Assembly (NCBI GenBank): GCA_945835425.1
Contig: CAMAJC010000040.1
Location: forward strand, 1 to 9,954
Direction: 5' to 3'
DNA: 9,954 nt
Origin: an uncultured Clostridia bacterium
Lineage (GTDB): Bacteria > Bacillota > Clostridia > Oscillospirales > Ruminococcaceae
Shown: one piece after another, positions 1 to 7,510 of the stretch
Position numbering within the stretch: the stretch's first letter is position 1
Layout: each line of letters starts with the position of its first letter
Made by a program: the position numbers and the translations under genes
The notes under the pieces: generated by a model
Told to the model about the DNA's origin: nothing
Databases searched by the model: none
The model's input: only the letters and a program-made list of their open reading frames with translations

Positions 1-643
1 ATTTTTTGCTCATCTGCCGGGCTGCTTTCTGGATGCTGGTGATCAGCGGCTCCAGCTCTTTCTTGCGCATTTTCAGGCTGGCAGGATTGACAATCAGCCG
101 GGCCGATACGGTCGCCACATCTTCCTGTACCTCCAGGCCGTTTTCCCGCAGGGTCGTACCGGTTTCAACGATATCGACGATGCCGTCCGAAAGGTCCAGG
201 AGTGGCGCCAGTTCAACCGAGCCTTCGATCTTGATAATCCGCACATCCATCGACTTTTCGGCAAAATAGGCTCTTGCGACGCCGGGGTATTTGGTGGCGA
301 CGGTCTTTTCGGCATAGCCGCTGTAAAAATCGGTTCCCTTTTTGACGGCGAGCGCAAATCGGCACTGGCCGAAGCCGAGGTCTGCCAGTTCAAAGAAGCT
401 GCCGCCGTATTCCATGATCGTGTCCTTGCCGACGACGCCCATATCGCAGACGCCGTGCTCAACATATGTAATGACATCGGCGGCTTTGGCCAAAACCACT
501 TCGATGTTTGTGTCGGGTATCTCCAGAATCAGCTTGCGGCCTTTGTTGCGGAGCGGCTCCACATCGTAGCCCAGCGCCTCCAGAACATCGACCGTCCGGT
601 TTTCCAGCCGCCCTTTGGTCAGGGCAATACGGATATTCCTCAT
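1..643 (-). CDS. hisG: ATP phosphoribosyltransferase catalytic subunit, short form (3' end cut by window edge)
   Basis: HisG joins ATP to PRPP to give phosphoribosyl-ATP, the first step of histidine synthesis, in the cytoplasm. The frame runs open from an ATG at 643 to the left edge, giving 214 residues (MRNIRIALTKGRLENRTVDV at the start) with no stop yet. Short-form HisG proteins are usually about 205-215 residues, so only a few codons should be missing. Family marks are the N-terminal ALTKGRL, the GKDT segment near 72-75, and the PRPP-binding stretch DIVETGTTL near 157-165. There is no room for the C-terminal regulatory domain of long-form HisG, which fits the adjacent hisZ. The start is firm: GGAGG sits 7 bases upstream, and the ATG overlaps the hisZ stop as ATGA, so translation is probably coupled. 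The gene does not appear among simple complete frames because its stop lies outside the window. Confidence 0.95.
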   Translation of the reverse strand, partial: MRNIRIALTKGRLENRTVDVLEALGYDVEPLRNKGRKLILEIPDTNIEVVLAKAADVITYVEHGVCDMGVVGKDTIMEYGGSFFELADLGFGQCRFALAVKKGTDFYSGYAEKTVATKYPGVARAYFAEKSMDVRIIKIEGSVELAPLLDLSDGIVDIVETGTTLRENGLEVQEDVATVSARLIVNPASLKMRKKELEPLITSIQKAARQMSKK

Positions 644-1848
644 ACTCTTACCTCCACGACGTCTTCGCCGACAAAATAAACGGTCGGGATGCCTTTGCGC
701 CGGGCATACTCTTTGGCTTCGTCCGAGGTATCACAGACGCAGAACTCCGCCTGGAAGCCCATCTCGACCAGCCGCTGAATTTCTTTCATGGCCTTGACGG
801 CATAGCCCTTGTACGGGAAAACCAGTACGTCCGGCAGAAGCTGTACGCTCATATCCTTCCGGACTACCCGCGCCAGAGCGTCTACGTCGATGCCGAAGCC
901 GATGGCCGGCAGGTCCATGCCGTAATCGGACAGCAGGGTGTCGTAGCGGCCGCCGGTCAGGACGGTGTCTCCTACCCCTTCGATATAGCCCTGGAAGACG
1001 ATGCCGGTGTAGTATTCGTTCCGGCCGACGATACCGAGGTCGAGGGAAACATGCTGGTCGACCCCAAGCTCATGCAGGTCTTTCAGAATCGAGCGGAGAT
1101 AGACGACCACTTCGTCAATCGCTTCATCCTCCACCAGCGTTTTCAGCTCGTCCAGCACCTCTTCGCCGCCGAACAGGGACGGCAGACGTTTTAAAGCCTC
1201 GGCGGTCTGCATATCCTTCATCCGGTCCATTTCATCATTGAGCCCCGGATAGTTCTTGCTCATGATCAGTTCCCGCAGCTGCTCCTTCTGCCGGAAGGAG
1301 AGTTTCAGGCGGCTGGTCAGGGCATTGAAGATGCCGATATGACCGATCTCGATGCGGTAGTTTTTGATGCCGCAGCTTTCCATCGACTGAATCGCCAAAA
1401 CCAGCGTTTCAAAGTCGGTCCGGCGGTTATGGGCGCCGATCACTTCGATGCCGATCTGGTCAACTTCGTCGCTGTGGCCGCTGTTGGCAGGGTTGATGCG
1501 GTAGGCGTTCTGGTTATAGAAAAGCCGCAGCGGGAGCGGGTGATCCTTGAGTCTCGTGCAGGCGAGCCTCGCGATGGGCATGGTCAGGTCGGGTTTCACC
1601 GCCATCAGACGGCCTTTCATATCGACCAGCTTGTACATATTCTCCTGCGGGATGCCGTGGTTTTCGGGGCTGAACACATCGTAAAATTCCAGCGCCGGGG
1701 TGATGACTTCGGCAAATCCCCGGGGAATCAGCACGTCTTTGATTTTGCTTTCCACCTGATGGCGGGCAAGGCAGTCTTCAAAAAGCAGGTCCCTCGTGCC
1801 TTCCGGCGTAATCAGTCTGTTTTGATTCATCTTGATACCAACTTTCAT
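640..1848 (-). CDS. hisZ: ATP phosphoribosyltransferase regulatory subunit HisZ
   Basis: HisZ is a histidyl-tRNA synthetase paralogue that binds short HisG in a hetero-octamer; the complex makes phosphoribosyl-ATP and carries the histidine feedback site. The 402-residue product opens with RLITPEGTRDLLFE, has a class II motif-2-like RLFYNQNAYR (108-117) and the GGRYDTLL segment (299-306). Synthetase features are eroded: the RGLDYY signature reads GRNEYYTG (275-282), and motif 3 reads GFGIDVDAL (317-325), without the arginine needed for aminoacylation. Residues from about 337 onward look like a short anticodon-binding-type tail. These changes and the adjoining hisG argue for HisZ, not HisS. The start is uncertain: neither the ATG at 1848 nor the in-frame ATG at 1830 (MNQNRLITPEG) has a clear Shine-Dalgarno, and the shorter form looks more like the family. 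It overlaps hisG by 4 bp. Confidence 0.93.
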   Translation of the reverse strand: MKVGIKMNQNRLITPEGTRDLLFEDCLARHQVESKIKDVLIPRGFAEVITPALEFYDVFSPENHGIPQENMYKLVDMKGRLMAVKPDLTMPIARLACTRLKDHPLPLRLFYNQNAYRINPANSGHSDEVDQIGIEVIGAHNRRTDFETLVLAIQSMESCGIKNYRIEIGHIGIFNALTSRLKLSFRQKEQLRELIMSKNYPGLNDEMDRMKDMQTAEALKRLPSLFGGEEVLDELKTLVEDEAIDEVVVYLRSILKDLHELGVDQHVSLDLGIVGRNEYYTGIVFQGYIEGVGDTVLTGGRYDTLLSDYGMDLPAIGFGIDVDALARVVRKDMSVQLLPDVLVFPYKGYAVKAMKEIQRLVEMGFQAEFCVCDTSDEAKEYARRKGIPTVYFVGEDVVEVRV

Positions 1849-1858
1849 TTAAAGAAAC

Positions 1859-1888
1859 GTGTTTTCCCCGCTTACGCAGGGAAAACAC
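1859..1888 (-). other. Stem-loop in the hisZG leader (possible attenuator)
   Basis: A perfect 10-bp inverted repeat, GTGTTTTCCC and GGGAAAACAC, surrounds a 10-base loop that can close two more G-C pairs. It lies in the predicted transcript between the promoter at 1932-1960 and the ATG at 1848. On the minus strand the stem is followed after one base by TTTCTTT, a weak U-tract, so it could act as an intrinsic terminator or attenuator. It could also protect the 5' region of the message or hamper initiation at 1848, only 10 bases away. The repeat is seen directly; its role is inferred. Confidence 0.6.
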
Positions 1889-1912
1889 AGGATGCAGTAT
1901 GGCAAATGATCT

Positions 1913-1923
1913 GTTACTTTAAC
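1913..1923. promoter_or_regulatory. Operator-like palindrome near the hisZ start of transcription
   Basis: GTTACTTTAAC has 4-base arms (GTTA/TAAC) around 3 bases and lies just downstream of the predicted -10 box. A second small inverted repeat, GCTA/TAGC (1926-1939), brackets the -10 itself. Their placement would suit a repressor, but the arms are short and may be chance in AT-rich DNA. I do not recognise the motif of any named regulator. Confidence 0.25.
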
Positions 1924-1931
1924 TTGCTAAT

Positions 1932-1960
1932 ATGATAGCAGAATAATAAATAAAAGTCAA
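1932..1960 (-). promoter_or_regulatory. Sigma-A-type promoter for hisZG
   Basis: On the minus strand TTGACT (1955-1960) is followed by a 17-base AT-rich spacer and TATCAT (1932-1937). Each box differs from consensus by one base, and the spacing is optimal. It sits in the 132-bp gap between polC and hisZ. Transcription should begin near 1924-1927, giving a leader of roughly 75 bases before the ATG at 1848. No terminator is visible between the polC stop and this promoter, so read-through from polC is also possible. Confidence 0.75.
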
Positions 1961-1980
1961 TAGCATACGGGAATTTTGGA

Positions 1981-4900
1981 TTATACACCAAAATCGAACA
2001 GGGTCATCTGGCTTGTTTTGGGGATTCCTTTGAGGGCGCCGGCGTTGTCGAGGATTTCAATGACGCCTTTGGAGACGCCGGAGCGGGTCTGAATCTCTTC
2101 CACCGAGATAAAGCTGCCCTCTGCGGCGGCCTGCTCCAGCGCGTTGGCAGCCGCTTCGCCCAGTCCTTTCAGAGCGGTGAACGGCAGACGGATTTTGCCG
2201 TCCTCGATCTGATAGACGGTGGCCTTGGATTTATACAGGTCGACCGGCAGGAAAGAATATCCCCGGCAAAGCATCTCGTTGATGATGAGCAGGGTGTCGT
2301 GCACATCGTCCTCTTTGGCACTGCGGTCGCCCATTTCCCGCAGGGCGATCAGCCGTTTGCGGGTGGCCTCCTTCCCTGCTACGGCCACGTCGGCTTCCAG
2401 GTCGCCGCCGCGCACCGTAAAGAAGGACGCGTAGTATTCCAGCGGATAATAAACCTTATACCACGCCAGACGGATGGCCGCGATGACGTAAGCCGCCGCG
2501 TGGGCCTTCGGGAACATGTACTTGATCTTCAAACAGGAGTCGATGTACCATTCGGGCACGTCGTGGTCCCGCATATCCTGCTTCATCTCTTCGGTCAACA
2601 GCTTGGGCGCTTTACCTTTACGGGTGATCTCCATGATCTTGAAGGCGAGCTTCGGTTCCAGGCCTTTGTGCAGCAGGTAGGTCATGATCGAGTCACGGCA
2701 GCCGATAACCTCGGAAATGGTGCAGGTGCCGTCTTTGATCAGCTCCTGGGCGTTGCCCAGCCACACGTCGGTACCGTGGGACAGGCCCGAAATCTGCAGA
2801 AGGTCGGAGAACTTGGTCGGATGGCACTGCATCAGCATCCCGCGGACAAAGGGCGTTCCCATCTCCGGCAGCGACAGGGTGCCGGTCTCGGAGAAGATTT
2901 CCTCCGGGGTGACGCCGAGGGCTTCGGTCGAGTAGAAAAGGCTGTAAATCTTCGGATCGCTCATGGTGATCTGCATGACCTTGATGCCGGTCATGTCTTC
3001 GATGTGCTTATACAGAGTCGGGACTTCGTGGCCCAGTTCGTCCAGCTTTAAGATGGTATCATGCAGCGAATGGAAGTCGAAATGGGTGGTCAGGATGTCG
3101 CTGTCGGCTTTGTCGGCCGGGTGCTGAATCGGGGTGAAATCGTATACATCGTAATCGGACGGGATGACGACCATGCCGCCGGGATGCTGGCCGGTGGTCT
3201 TTTTGACCCCTTCGCAGCCTTTGGCAAGGCGCAGCTCCTCCGCTTTATGGGCGACCTTTCCCCGCTCCTGCAGGTAGTTTAAAACATAACCGAACGCGGT
3301 CTTTTCGGCGACCGTCGAGATGGTGCCTGCCTTAAAGACGTGGTCGGAGCCGAAAAGTTCCTCGGTGTAGCGGTGGACATAGGACTGGTATTCACTGGAA
3401 AAGTTCAGGTCGATATCCGGCTCTTTGTCGCCGTCGAAGCCGAGGAAGGTCTCGAAGGGAATATCGTGGCCGTCCTGGTTCATGCGGGTGCCGCAGACGG
3501 GGCAATCCTTGGCCGGAAGGTCGAAACCGGAACCGCAGCTGCCGTCGGTGATGAACTCCGAGTGCTTGCATTTGGGGCAGACATAGTGCGGAACCAGCGG
3601 GTTTACCTCCGAAATACCGGCCATATGGGCGACGAAGGAGGAACCGACCGAACCACGGGAGCCGACCAGATACCCATGCTGCTCCGAATAATAAACCAGC
3701 TTCTGGGCGATCATATACAGGACGGCGAACCCGTGCTTGATGATCGAGTTCAGTTCCCTGTCCAGCCGGGTGGCGACCAGTTCCGGGACGGGGTCGCCGT
3801 AAATCTCTTTAGCACGTGCCCAAGTGATCCGCTGCAGATCTTCATCCGAACCGGCGATGCTGGGCGGATAGGTGCCTTTGGGGATCGGACGGATATCGTC
3901 TTCGATCATGTCGGCGATCTTGTTGGGATTGGTGACGACGACCTCATAGGCTTTTTCCGGGCCGAGGTAGTCAAATTCTTTCAGCATTTCGTCGGTGGTG
4001 CGGAAATAAAGGGGTGCCTGGGTGTCGGCGTCTTTAAATTTCATGCCGGCCAGCAGGATGGTGCGGAAGATCGCGTCTTCCGGCTTCATAAAGTGGACGT
4101 CGCCGGTGGCTACGACCAGCTTTCCGAGCTTTTCGCCGATGCGCAGGATGGTTTTGTTGAATTCCATCAGCTGCGCGCGATCCTCGGCCTGGCCGCTTTC
4201 CAGCATGAACTCGTTATTGCCCAGCGGCTGAATCTCCAGATAATCATAAAAAGACGCGATCTCGCAAAGTTCTTCAAAGGGCTTCCCTTCCACGACTGCG
4301 CGGAACAGCTCGCCTGCCTCACAGGCGCTGCCGATCAGCAGGCCCTCGCGGTACTTCATGATCTCGCTCTTGGGCGTGCGCGGACGGCGATGGAAATACT
4401 TGACATGGGCGCAGGAAACCAGCTTATAGAGGTTTTTCAGGCCGACGGCGTTTTTGACCAGAATAATCTGGTGGAAGGATTTCAGCTGTCTGGGATCGCC
4501 GCTGGACATGGCGGCGTTGATTTCGCCGACCGTATGGACAGACCGTTCCGATTCCAGCTGGGCAATCATCTTCTGGAAAATCTTTGCCAGCATGGCGGCG
4601 TCGTCACAGGCCCGATGGTGGTTGAAATCCCCCAGTTCGAGGTGCTTGGCGATGACGTCCAGCTTGTATTTGCCCAGGTCGGGGTACAGGCTGCGGGCCA
4701 TGGTCAGGGTGTCGATACTGGTGTGCGGTACCTCGATCTGATGGCGCGATGCAGCGGCGCGGATAAAGGACATATCAAAGGAGGCGTTGTGGGCAATCAG
4801 CGGACGGCCGCCTGCAAAGTCCAAAAACTGCCGCAGGGCGGTTTCCTCGTCCGGCGCATCTTTTACCATCTCGTCGGTGATGCCGGTCAGCTGGACGATC

Positions 4901-6366
4901 TTTTCCGGGATGGGCTTTTCGGGGTTGACAAAGGTGTTGAAGGTCTCTTTGATCTCGCCGCCGGAAAGGAGGACGGCGCCGATTTCGGTCAGCCGTTCGG
5001 CAGCGGCGCTGAGGCCGGTGGTCTCGACATCGAATACAATAAACTCATCCTGCAAAGAACGGTTGTCTTCCCCGCGGACGGCGCTTTCGCAGTCGTTGAC
5101 AAAATAGTCTTCAACGCCGTAGATGAGCTTCAGCTTACTCCCCTTGCTGCGGACGGCGTCCAGAGCGGCGACCGCGTCCGGGTAAGCCTGAACAACGCCG
5201 TGATCGGTGATGGCGACGGCGCGGTGACCCCAGCGGGCAGCGGTGTTGATGATATCAGAGACCTCCGCGACTGAGTCCATGGCGGACATCTTCGAGTGGC
5301 AGTGCAGCTCGACCCGCTTTTCAGGCGCTTCGTCCATCTTCGGGATTTTCTCGACGATCATGATATCATAGGGCTTGATCGAAATCTCACGGTCGTATTT
5401 GTCGTCGACAACGTCGCCGCGGACGAGGACGGTCGCACCGGCTTTGAGCATATCGTAGCGCTCGCGGTTTTTCACATCGTCGATGATCTTCATCGTGTTG
5501 CTGGAGGTGTAGTCGGTGAAGCTGTAAGTCAGGATGACCTTGCTGCCGTCGCGGGTGTCTTTCGACTCGGCGGCGAAGATATCGCCCCAGACGACGACGG
5601 TACCGCTGCTGACGTTGACTTCACGCAGCGGTGTGGGCGCCTGGGTGATCTTGCGGCCTTTGAGCAGGGTCGCGTTTTCTTTCAGGTGCAGCTCGGTAAA
5701 GTTGATGGTGACGGCGGTCGGCTCTTTTACGCCGCTGTCCCGACGGGAAAAGCCGCCGCGGTTGCCGCTGCCAAATCCGCCAAACCCGGAAGAAGGCGCA
5801 CTCTGCCGCTGCGGACGGGCAGGTTCCGGCGTGGGAGGCGGTGCATACATAGGCGGCGGAACATCGTAATCATCTTCCGTAAGCTCGGTGACGCCCTCAA
5901 AGGAGACACTCACCGCCAGGCTGAAATGATCATGGATAATCCGCTCAATATCCCGGTTTACATGGGCGGTCTCGAGAATCTGCTTGCCGCCGTTGCGCAG
6001 GGTGATATGCAGCGTGTTCTCTTCAAAAGTTGCGGAGGCGTTTTCAAAAAAGCCGTTGACCACGCTGTTCATCGTTTTCAGCTCGTCGACGATCGACGGG
6101 AGCATATCCGCGCTGAAAAGGGTCGGCAGGTATTTCATGTGGATTTTGAAAAGGCTGAGGCCGGTCGAGCGCAGAACCTCCGATTGGCAGTCCCAGACCT
6201 CCTGGGTGCCGATATATTTCTCGCTCTTGACGTCGGCGTGAATCTGCTGCGCCTCTTCGTCAGCGGAAATCGAAAGGATCTCCGCGCTGTCAAACAACGT
6301 CAGGAACGGCTCTTTTAAATAGCAGCCGAATATGTTCAGAAAATTGCAGCCTGCCAATGTGTACAT
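1981..6366 (-). CDS. polC: DNA polymerase III subunit alpha, PolC type
   Basis: PolC is the replicative polymerase with built-in 3'-5' proofreading found in Firmicutes. The 1461 residues contain: an N-terminal region (about 1-165); a Pro/Gly-rich linker (169-212); an OB-type region (about 235-345); a PHP domain starting at LHCHS (354-358) with ITDHG (386-390) and resuming around GDVHF (755-759); a DEDDh exonuclease inserted in the PHP domain, with D446/E448, H526, H584 and D589; then the polymerase. The polymerase carries a four-cysteine zinc site (C930, C933, C955, C958), PDIDLNFS with metal-binding D984 and D986, and LKLDELGH with D1109, the expected third aspartate. The C-terminus ends in QMTLFDF, a beta-clamp-binding motif. 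Length is close to the roughly 1440 of Bacillus PolC, so it appears intact. It lies 15 bp after ispG and shares its promoter. The start is not certain: AAAGG abuts this ATG. Confidence 0.98.
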   Translation of the reverse strand: MYTLAGCNFLNIFGCYLKEPFLTLFDSAEILSISADEEAQQIHADVKSEKYIGTQEVWDCQSEVLRSTGLSLFKIHMKYLPTLFSADMLPSIVDELKTMNSVVNGFFENASATFEENTLHITLRNGGKQILETAHVNRDIERIIHDHFSLAVSVSFEGVTELTEDDYDVPPPMYAPPPTPEPARPQRQSAPSSGFGGFGSGNRGGFSRRDSGVKEPTAVTINFTELHLKENATLLKGRKITQAPTPLREVNVSSGTVVVWGDIFAAESKDTRDGSKVILTYSFTDYTSSNTMKIIDDVKNRERYDMLKAGATVLVRGDVVDDKYDREISIKPYDIMIVEKIPKMDEAPEKRVELHCHSKMSAMDSVAEVSDIINTAARWGHRAVAITDHGVVQAYPDAVAALDAVRSKGSKLKLIYGVEDYFVNDCESAVRGEDNRSLQDEFIVFDVETTGLSAAAERLTEIGAVLLSGGEIKETFNTFVNPEKPIPEKIVQLTGITDEMVKDAPDEETALRQFLDFAGGRPLIAHNASFDMSFIRAAASRHQIEVPHTSIDTLTMARSLYPDLGKYKLDVIAKHLELGDFNHHRACDDAAMLAKIFQKMIAQLESERSVHTVGEINAAMSSGDPRQLKSFHQIILVKNAVGLKNLYKLVSCAHVKYFHRRPRTPKSEIMKYREGLLIGSACEAGELFRAVVEGKPFEELCEIASFYDYLEIQPLGNNEFMLESGQAEDRAQLMEFNKTILRIGEKLGKLVVATGDVHFMKPEDAIFRTILLAGMKFKDADTQAPLYFRTTDEMLKEFDYLGPEKAYEVVVTNPNKIADMIEDDIRPIPKGTYPPSIAGSDEDLQRITWARAKEIYGDPVPELVATRLDRELNSIIKHGFAVLYMIAQKLVYYSEQHGYLVGSRGSVGSSFVAHMAGISEVNPLVPHYVCPKCKHSEFITDGSCGSGFDLPAKDCPVCGTRMNQDGHDIPFETFLGFDGDKEPDIDLNFSSEYQSYVHRYTEELFGSDHVFKAGTISTVAEKTAFGYVLNYLQERGKVAHKAEELRLAKGCEGVKKTTGQHPGGMVVIPSDYDVYDFTPIQHPADKADSDILTTHFDFHSLHDTILKLDELGHEVPTLYKHIEDMTGIKVMQITMSDPKIYSLFYSTEALGVTPEEIFSETGTLSLPEMGTPFVRGMLMQCHPTKFSDLLQISGLSHGTDVWLGNAQELIKDGTCTISEVIGCRDSIMTYLLHKGLEPKLAFKIMEITRKGKAPKLLTEEMKQDMRDHDVPEWYIDSCLKIKYMFPKAHAAAYVIAAIRLAWYKVYYPLEYYASFFTVRGGDLEADVAVAGKEATRKRLIALREMGDRSAKEDDVHDTLLIINEMLCRGYSFLPVDLYKSKATVYQIEDGKIRLPFTALKGLGEAAANALEQAAAEGSFISVEEIQTRSGVSKGVIEILDNAGALKGIPKTSQMTLFDFGV

Positions 6367-6373
6367 CCTTTCC
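6367..6373 (-). promoter_or_regulatory. Unusually placed ribosome binding site of polC
   Basis: GGAAAGG on the minus strand directly touches the annotated polC ATG at 6366, with no spacer. The in-frame TTG at codon 4 (6355-6357) lies 9 bases downstream, a normal distance. The frame upstream closes at the ispG stop after five codons without any other start, so only these two starts are realistic. Confidence 0.5.
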
Positions 6374-6381
6374 GGGGTAGT

Positions 6382-7425
6382 TTAAAGTTTCTCGATTTCT
6401 TTCATCAGTTCTTCGACGATCTGGTCTTCCGGCACGGTGCGGAGGATTTCGCCCTTTTTAAAGAGCACGCCGCAACCCTTGCCGCCGGCAACGCCGATAT
6501 CGGCTTCCCGCGCTTCGCCGGGTCCGTTGACGACACAGCCCATGCAGGCGACGGTGATGTCCTTGTGCACCGACTGGAGCCGCTGCTCGACCTCATTCAC
6601 CAGCGGGATCAGGTTAATCCGGGTGCGGCCGCAGGTCGGGCAGGAAACGAGCTTCGGGGTGCCGGTGTTGTAACCAAGGCCTTTTAAGATATCGCGGGCA
6701 GCATAAACCTCGCGGACAGGGTCAGCGGTCAGAGAGACGCGGATCGTCTCGCCGATGCCGTCCAGCAGCAGGCTTCCGATACCGGCGGCAGATTTGATAA
6801 GCCCCATCCGCTCGGTCCCGGCTTCGGTGACGCCGAGATGCAGCGGATAGGAACAACGCTCGGCCAGGAGGCGATAAGCCGCGACCATCGTCGGGACGCT
6901 GGAGGATTTCAGCGAGATGACAATCTGGTCAAAATCGTACTTTTCCAAAAGCCGCATATGGTACAGGCCGCTTTCGCACAGCGCTTCGGGAGTCGGGCCG
7001 CCGAACCGGGACAGAATCTCCTTTTCGACCGAACCGGAATTTACGCCGATGCGGATCGGAACGCCTTTTGCGGCACAGGCTTTGGCGACGGCATGGACGT
7101 GGTCGTCCGAGCCGATGTTGCCGGGGTTGATGCGGATTTTGTCGATGCCGGCTTCGAGGGATTCCAGCGCAAGACGGTAATCAAAATGGATATCGGCGAC
7201 CAGCGGGATGGAGACTGCCTCCTTGATTTTCGGGATCAGCGAAACGGCGTCATGATCGGGGATCGCGACCCGCAGGATCTCGCAGCCTGCCTTTTCCAGC
7301 TGGACTGCCTGCCGGACGTTCCCTTCCGGGTCGGTACTGGGGACGCTGAGCATCGACTGAATATAAATATGCCCGTCGCCAAAGGTGAAATTTTTCAGCT
7401 TTACGGGTGTGACGTTTCTGGACAT
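6382..7425 (-). CDS. ispG: 4-hydroxy-3-methylbut-2-en-1-yl diphosphate synthase (IspG/GcpE)
   Basis: IspG is the [4Fe-4S] enzyme that reduces methylerythritol cyclodiphosphate to HMBPP, the penultimate step of the MEP isoprenoid pathway. The 347-residue protein has the N-terminal TIM-barrel part (SMLSVPSTD at 24-32, VADIHFDYRLA at 76-86, KIRINPGNIG at 96-105) and the C-terminal cluster domain. The cluster ligands are all present: C262 and C265 in CPTCGR, C297 in CMGC, and E304 in NGPGE, with the same spacing as the E. coli C270/C273/C305/E312 set. The frame is open from 7449, but the ATG at 7425 is chosen because AAGAGGAG lies 7 bases before it and inside the longer version. It begins the ispG-polC unit behind its own promoter and is followed by polC after 15 bp. 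Confidence 0.97.
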   Translation of the reverse strand: MSRNVTPVKLKNFTFGDGHIYIQSMLSVPSTDPEGNVRQAVQLEKAGCEILRVAIPDHDAVSLIPKIKEAVSIPLVADIHFDYRLALESLEAGIDKIRINPGNIGSDDHVHAVAKACAAKGVPIRIGVNSGSVEKEILSRFGGPTPEALCESGLYHMRLLEKYDFDQIVISLKSSSVPTMVAAYRLLAERCSYPLHLGVTEAGTERMGLIKSAAGIGSLLLDGIGETIRVSLTADPVREVYAARDILKGLGYNTGTPKLVSCPTCGRTRINLIPLVNEVEQRLQSVHKDITVACMGCVVNGPGEAREADIGVAGGKGCGVLFKKGEILRTVPEDQIVEELMKEIEKL

Positions 7426-7432
7426 AATATGG

Positions 7433-7440
7433 CTCCTCTT
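7433..7440 (-). promoter_or_regulatory. Ribosome binding site that fixes the ispG start
   Basis: AAGAGGAG on the minus strand, followed by the 7-base spacer CCATATT and the ATG at 7425. This strong site selects the 347-residue start over the upstream in-frame ATG at 7449. A CTCCT in the leader (7464-7468) is complementary to its AGGAG core. Confidence 0.85.
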
Positions 7441-7470
7441 TATGATCAAAATCGGTTCTGAACAGGAGAA

Positions 7471-7498
7471 TCAGCCCTGTTTCCAAAAACAAGGCTGA
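7471..7498 (-). other. Hairpin in the ispG-polC leader
   Basis: TCAGCC and GGCTGA form a 6-bp outer stem; after one mismatch, five more pairs (TGTTT/AAACA) close a CCAA loop on the plus strand. With the promoter at 7511-7539, this hairpin would start only a few bases from the 5' end of the transcript, a position that often stabilises messages. Read on the plus strand it is followed by a T-rich run (7502-7513) and would look like a terminator for antisense transcription. On the minus strand no U-tract follows, so it should not stop ispG transcription. Confidence 0.6.
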
Positions 7499-7510
7499 AA
7501 CGTTTCTTTT

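Noticed and set aside
640..1848. Histidyl-tRNA synthetase (hisS) for the gene called hisZ
   Set aside because: The motif 3 arginine and the RGLDYY signature are lost, and the gene overlaps a short-form hisG that needs HisZ.
1858..1960. CRISPR array or T-box riboswitch upstream of hisZ
   Set aside because: There is only one repeat-like unit, so no array. The leader is about 75 bases and lacks the conserved T-box TGGNACCGCG core.
3340..5274. 644-codon open frame on the plus strand antisense to polC
   Set aside because: It lies wholly inside polC, whose domains and catalytic residues are intact. Its product has no recognisable motif, and long antisense frames are common opposite GC-rich genes.
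5296..6318. 340-codon plus-strand frame opposite the N-terminal part of polC
   Set aside because: Shadow of polC with no ribosome site of note and no recognisable domain.
7426..7449. Longer ispG start at 7449
   Set aside because: The strong Shine-Dalgarno AAGAGGAG would lie inside this extension and points to the ATG at 7425, and no ribosome site precedes 7449.
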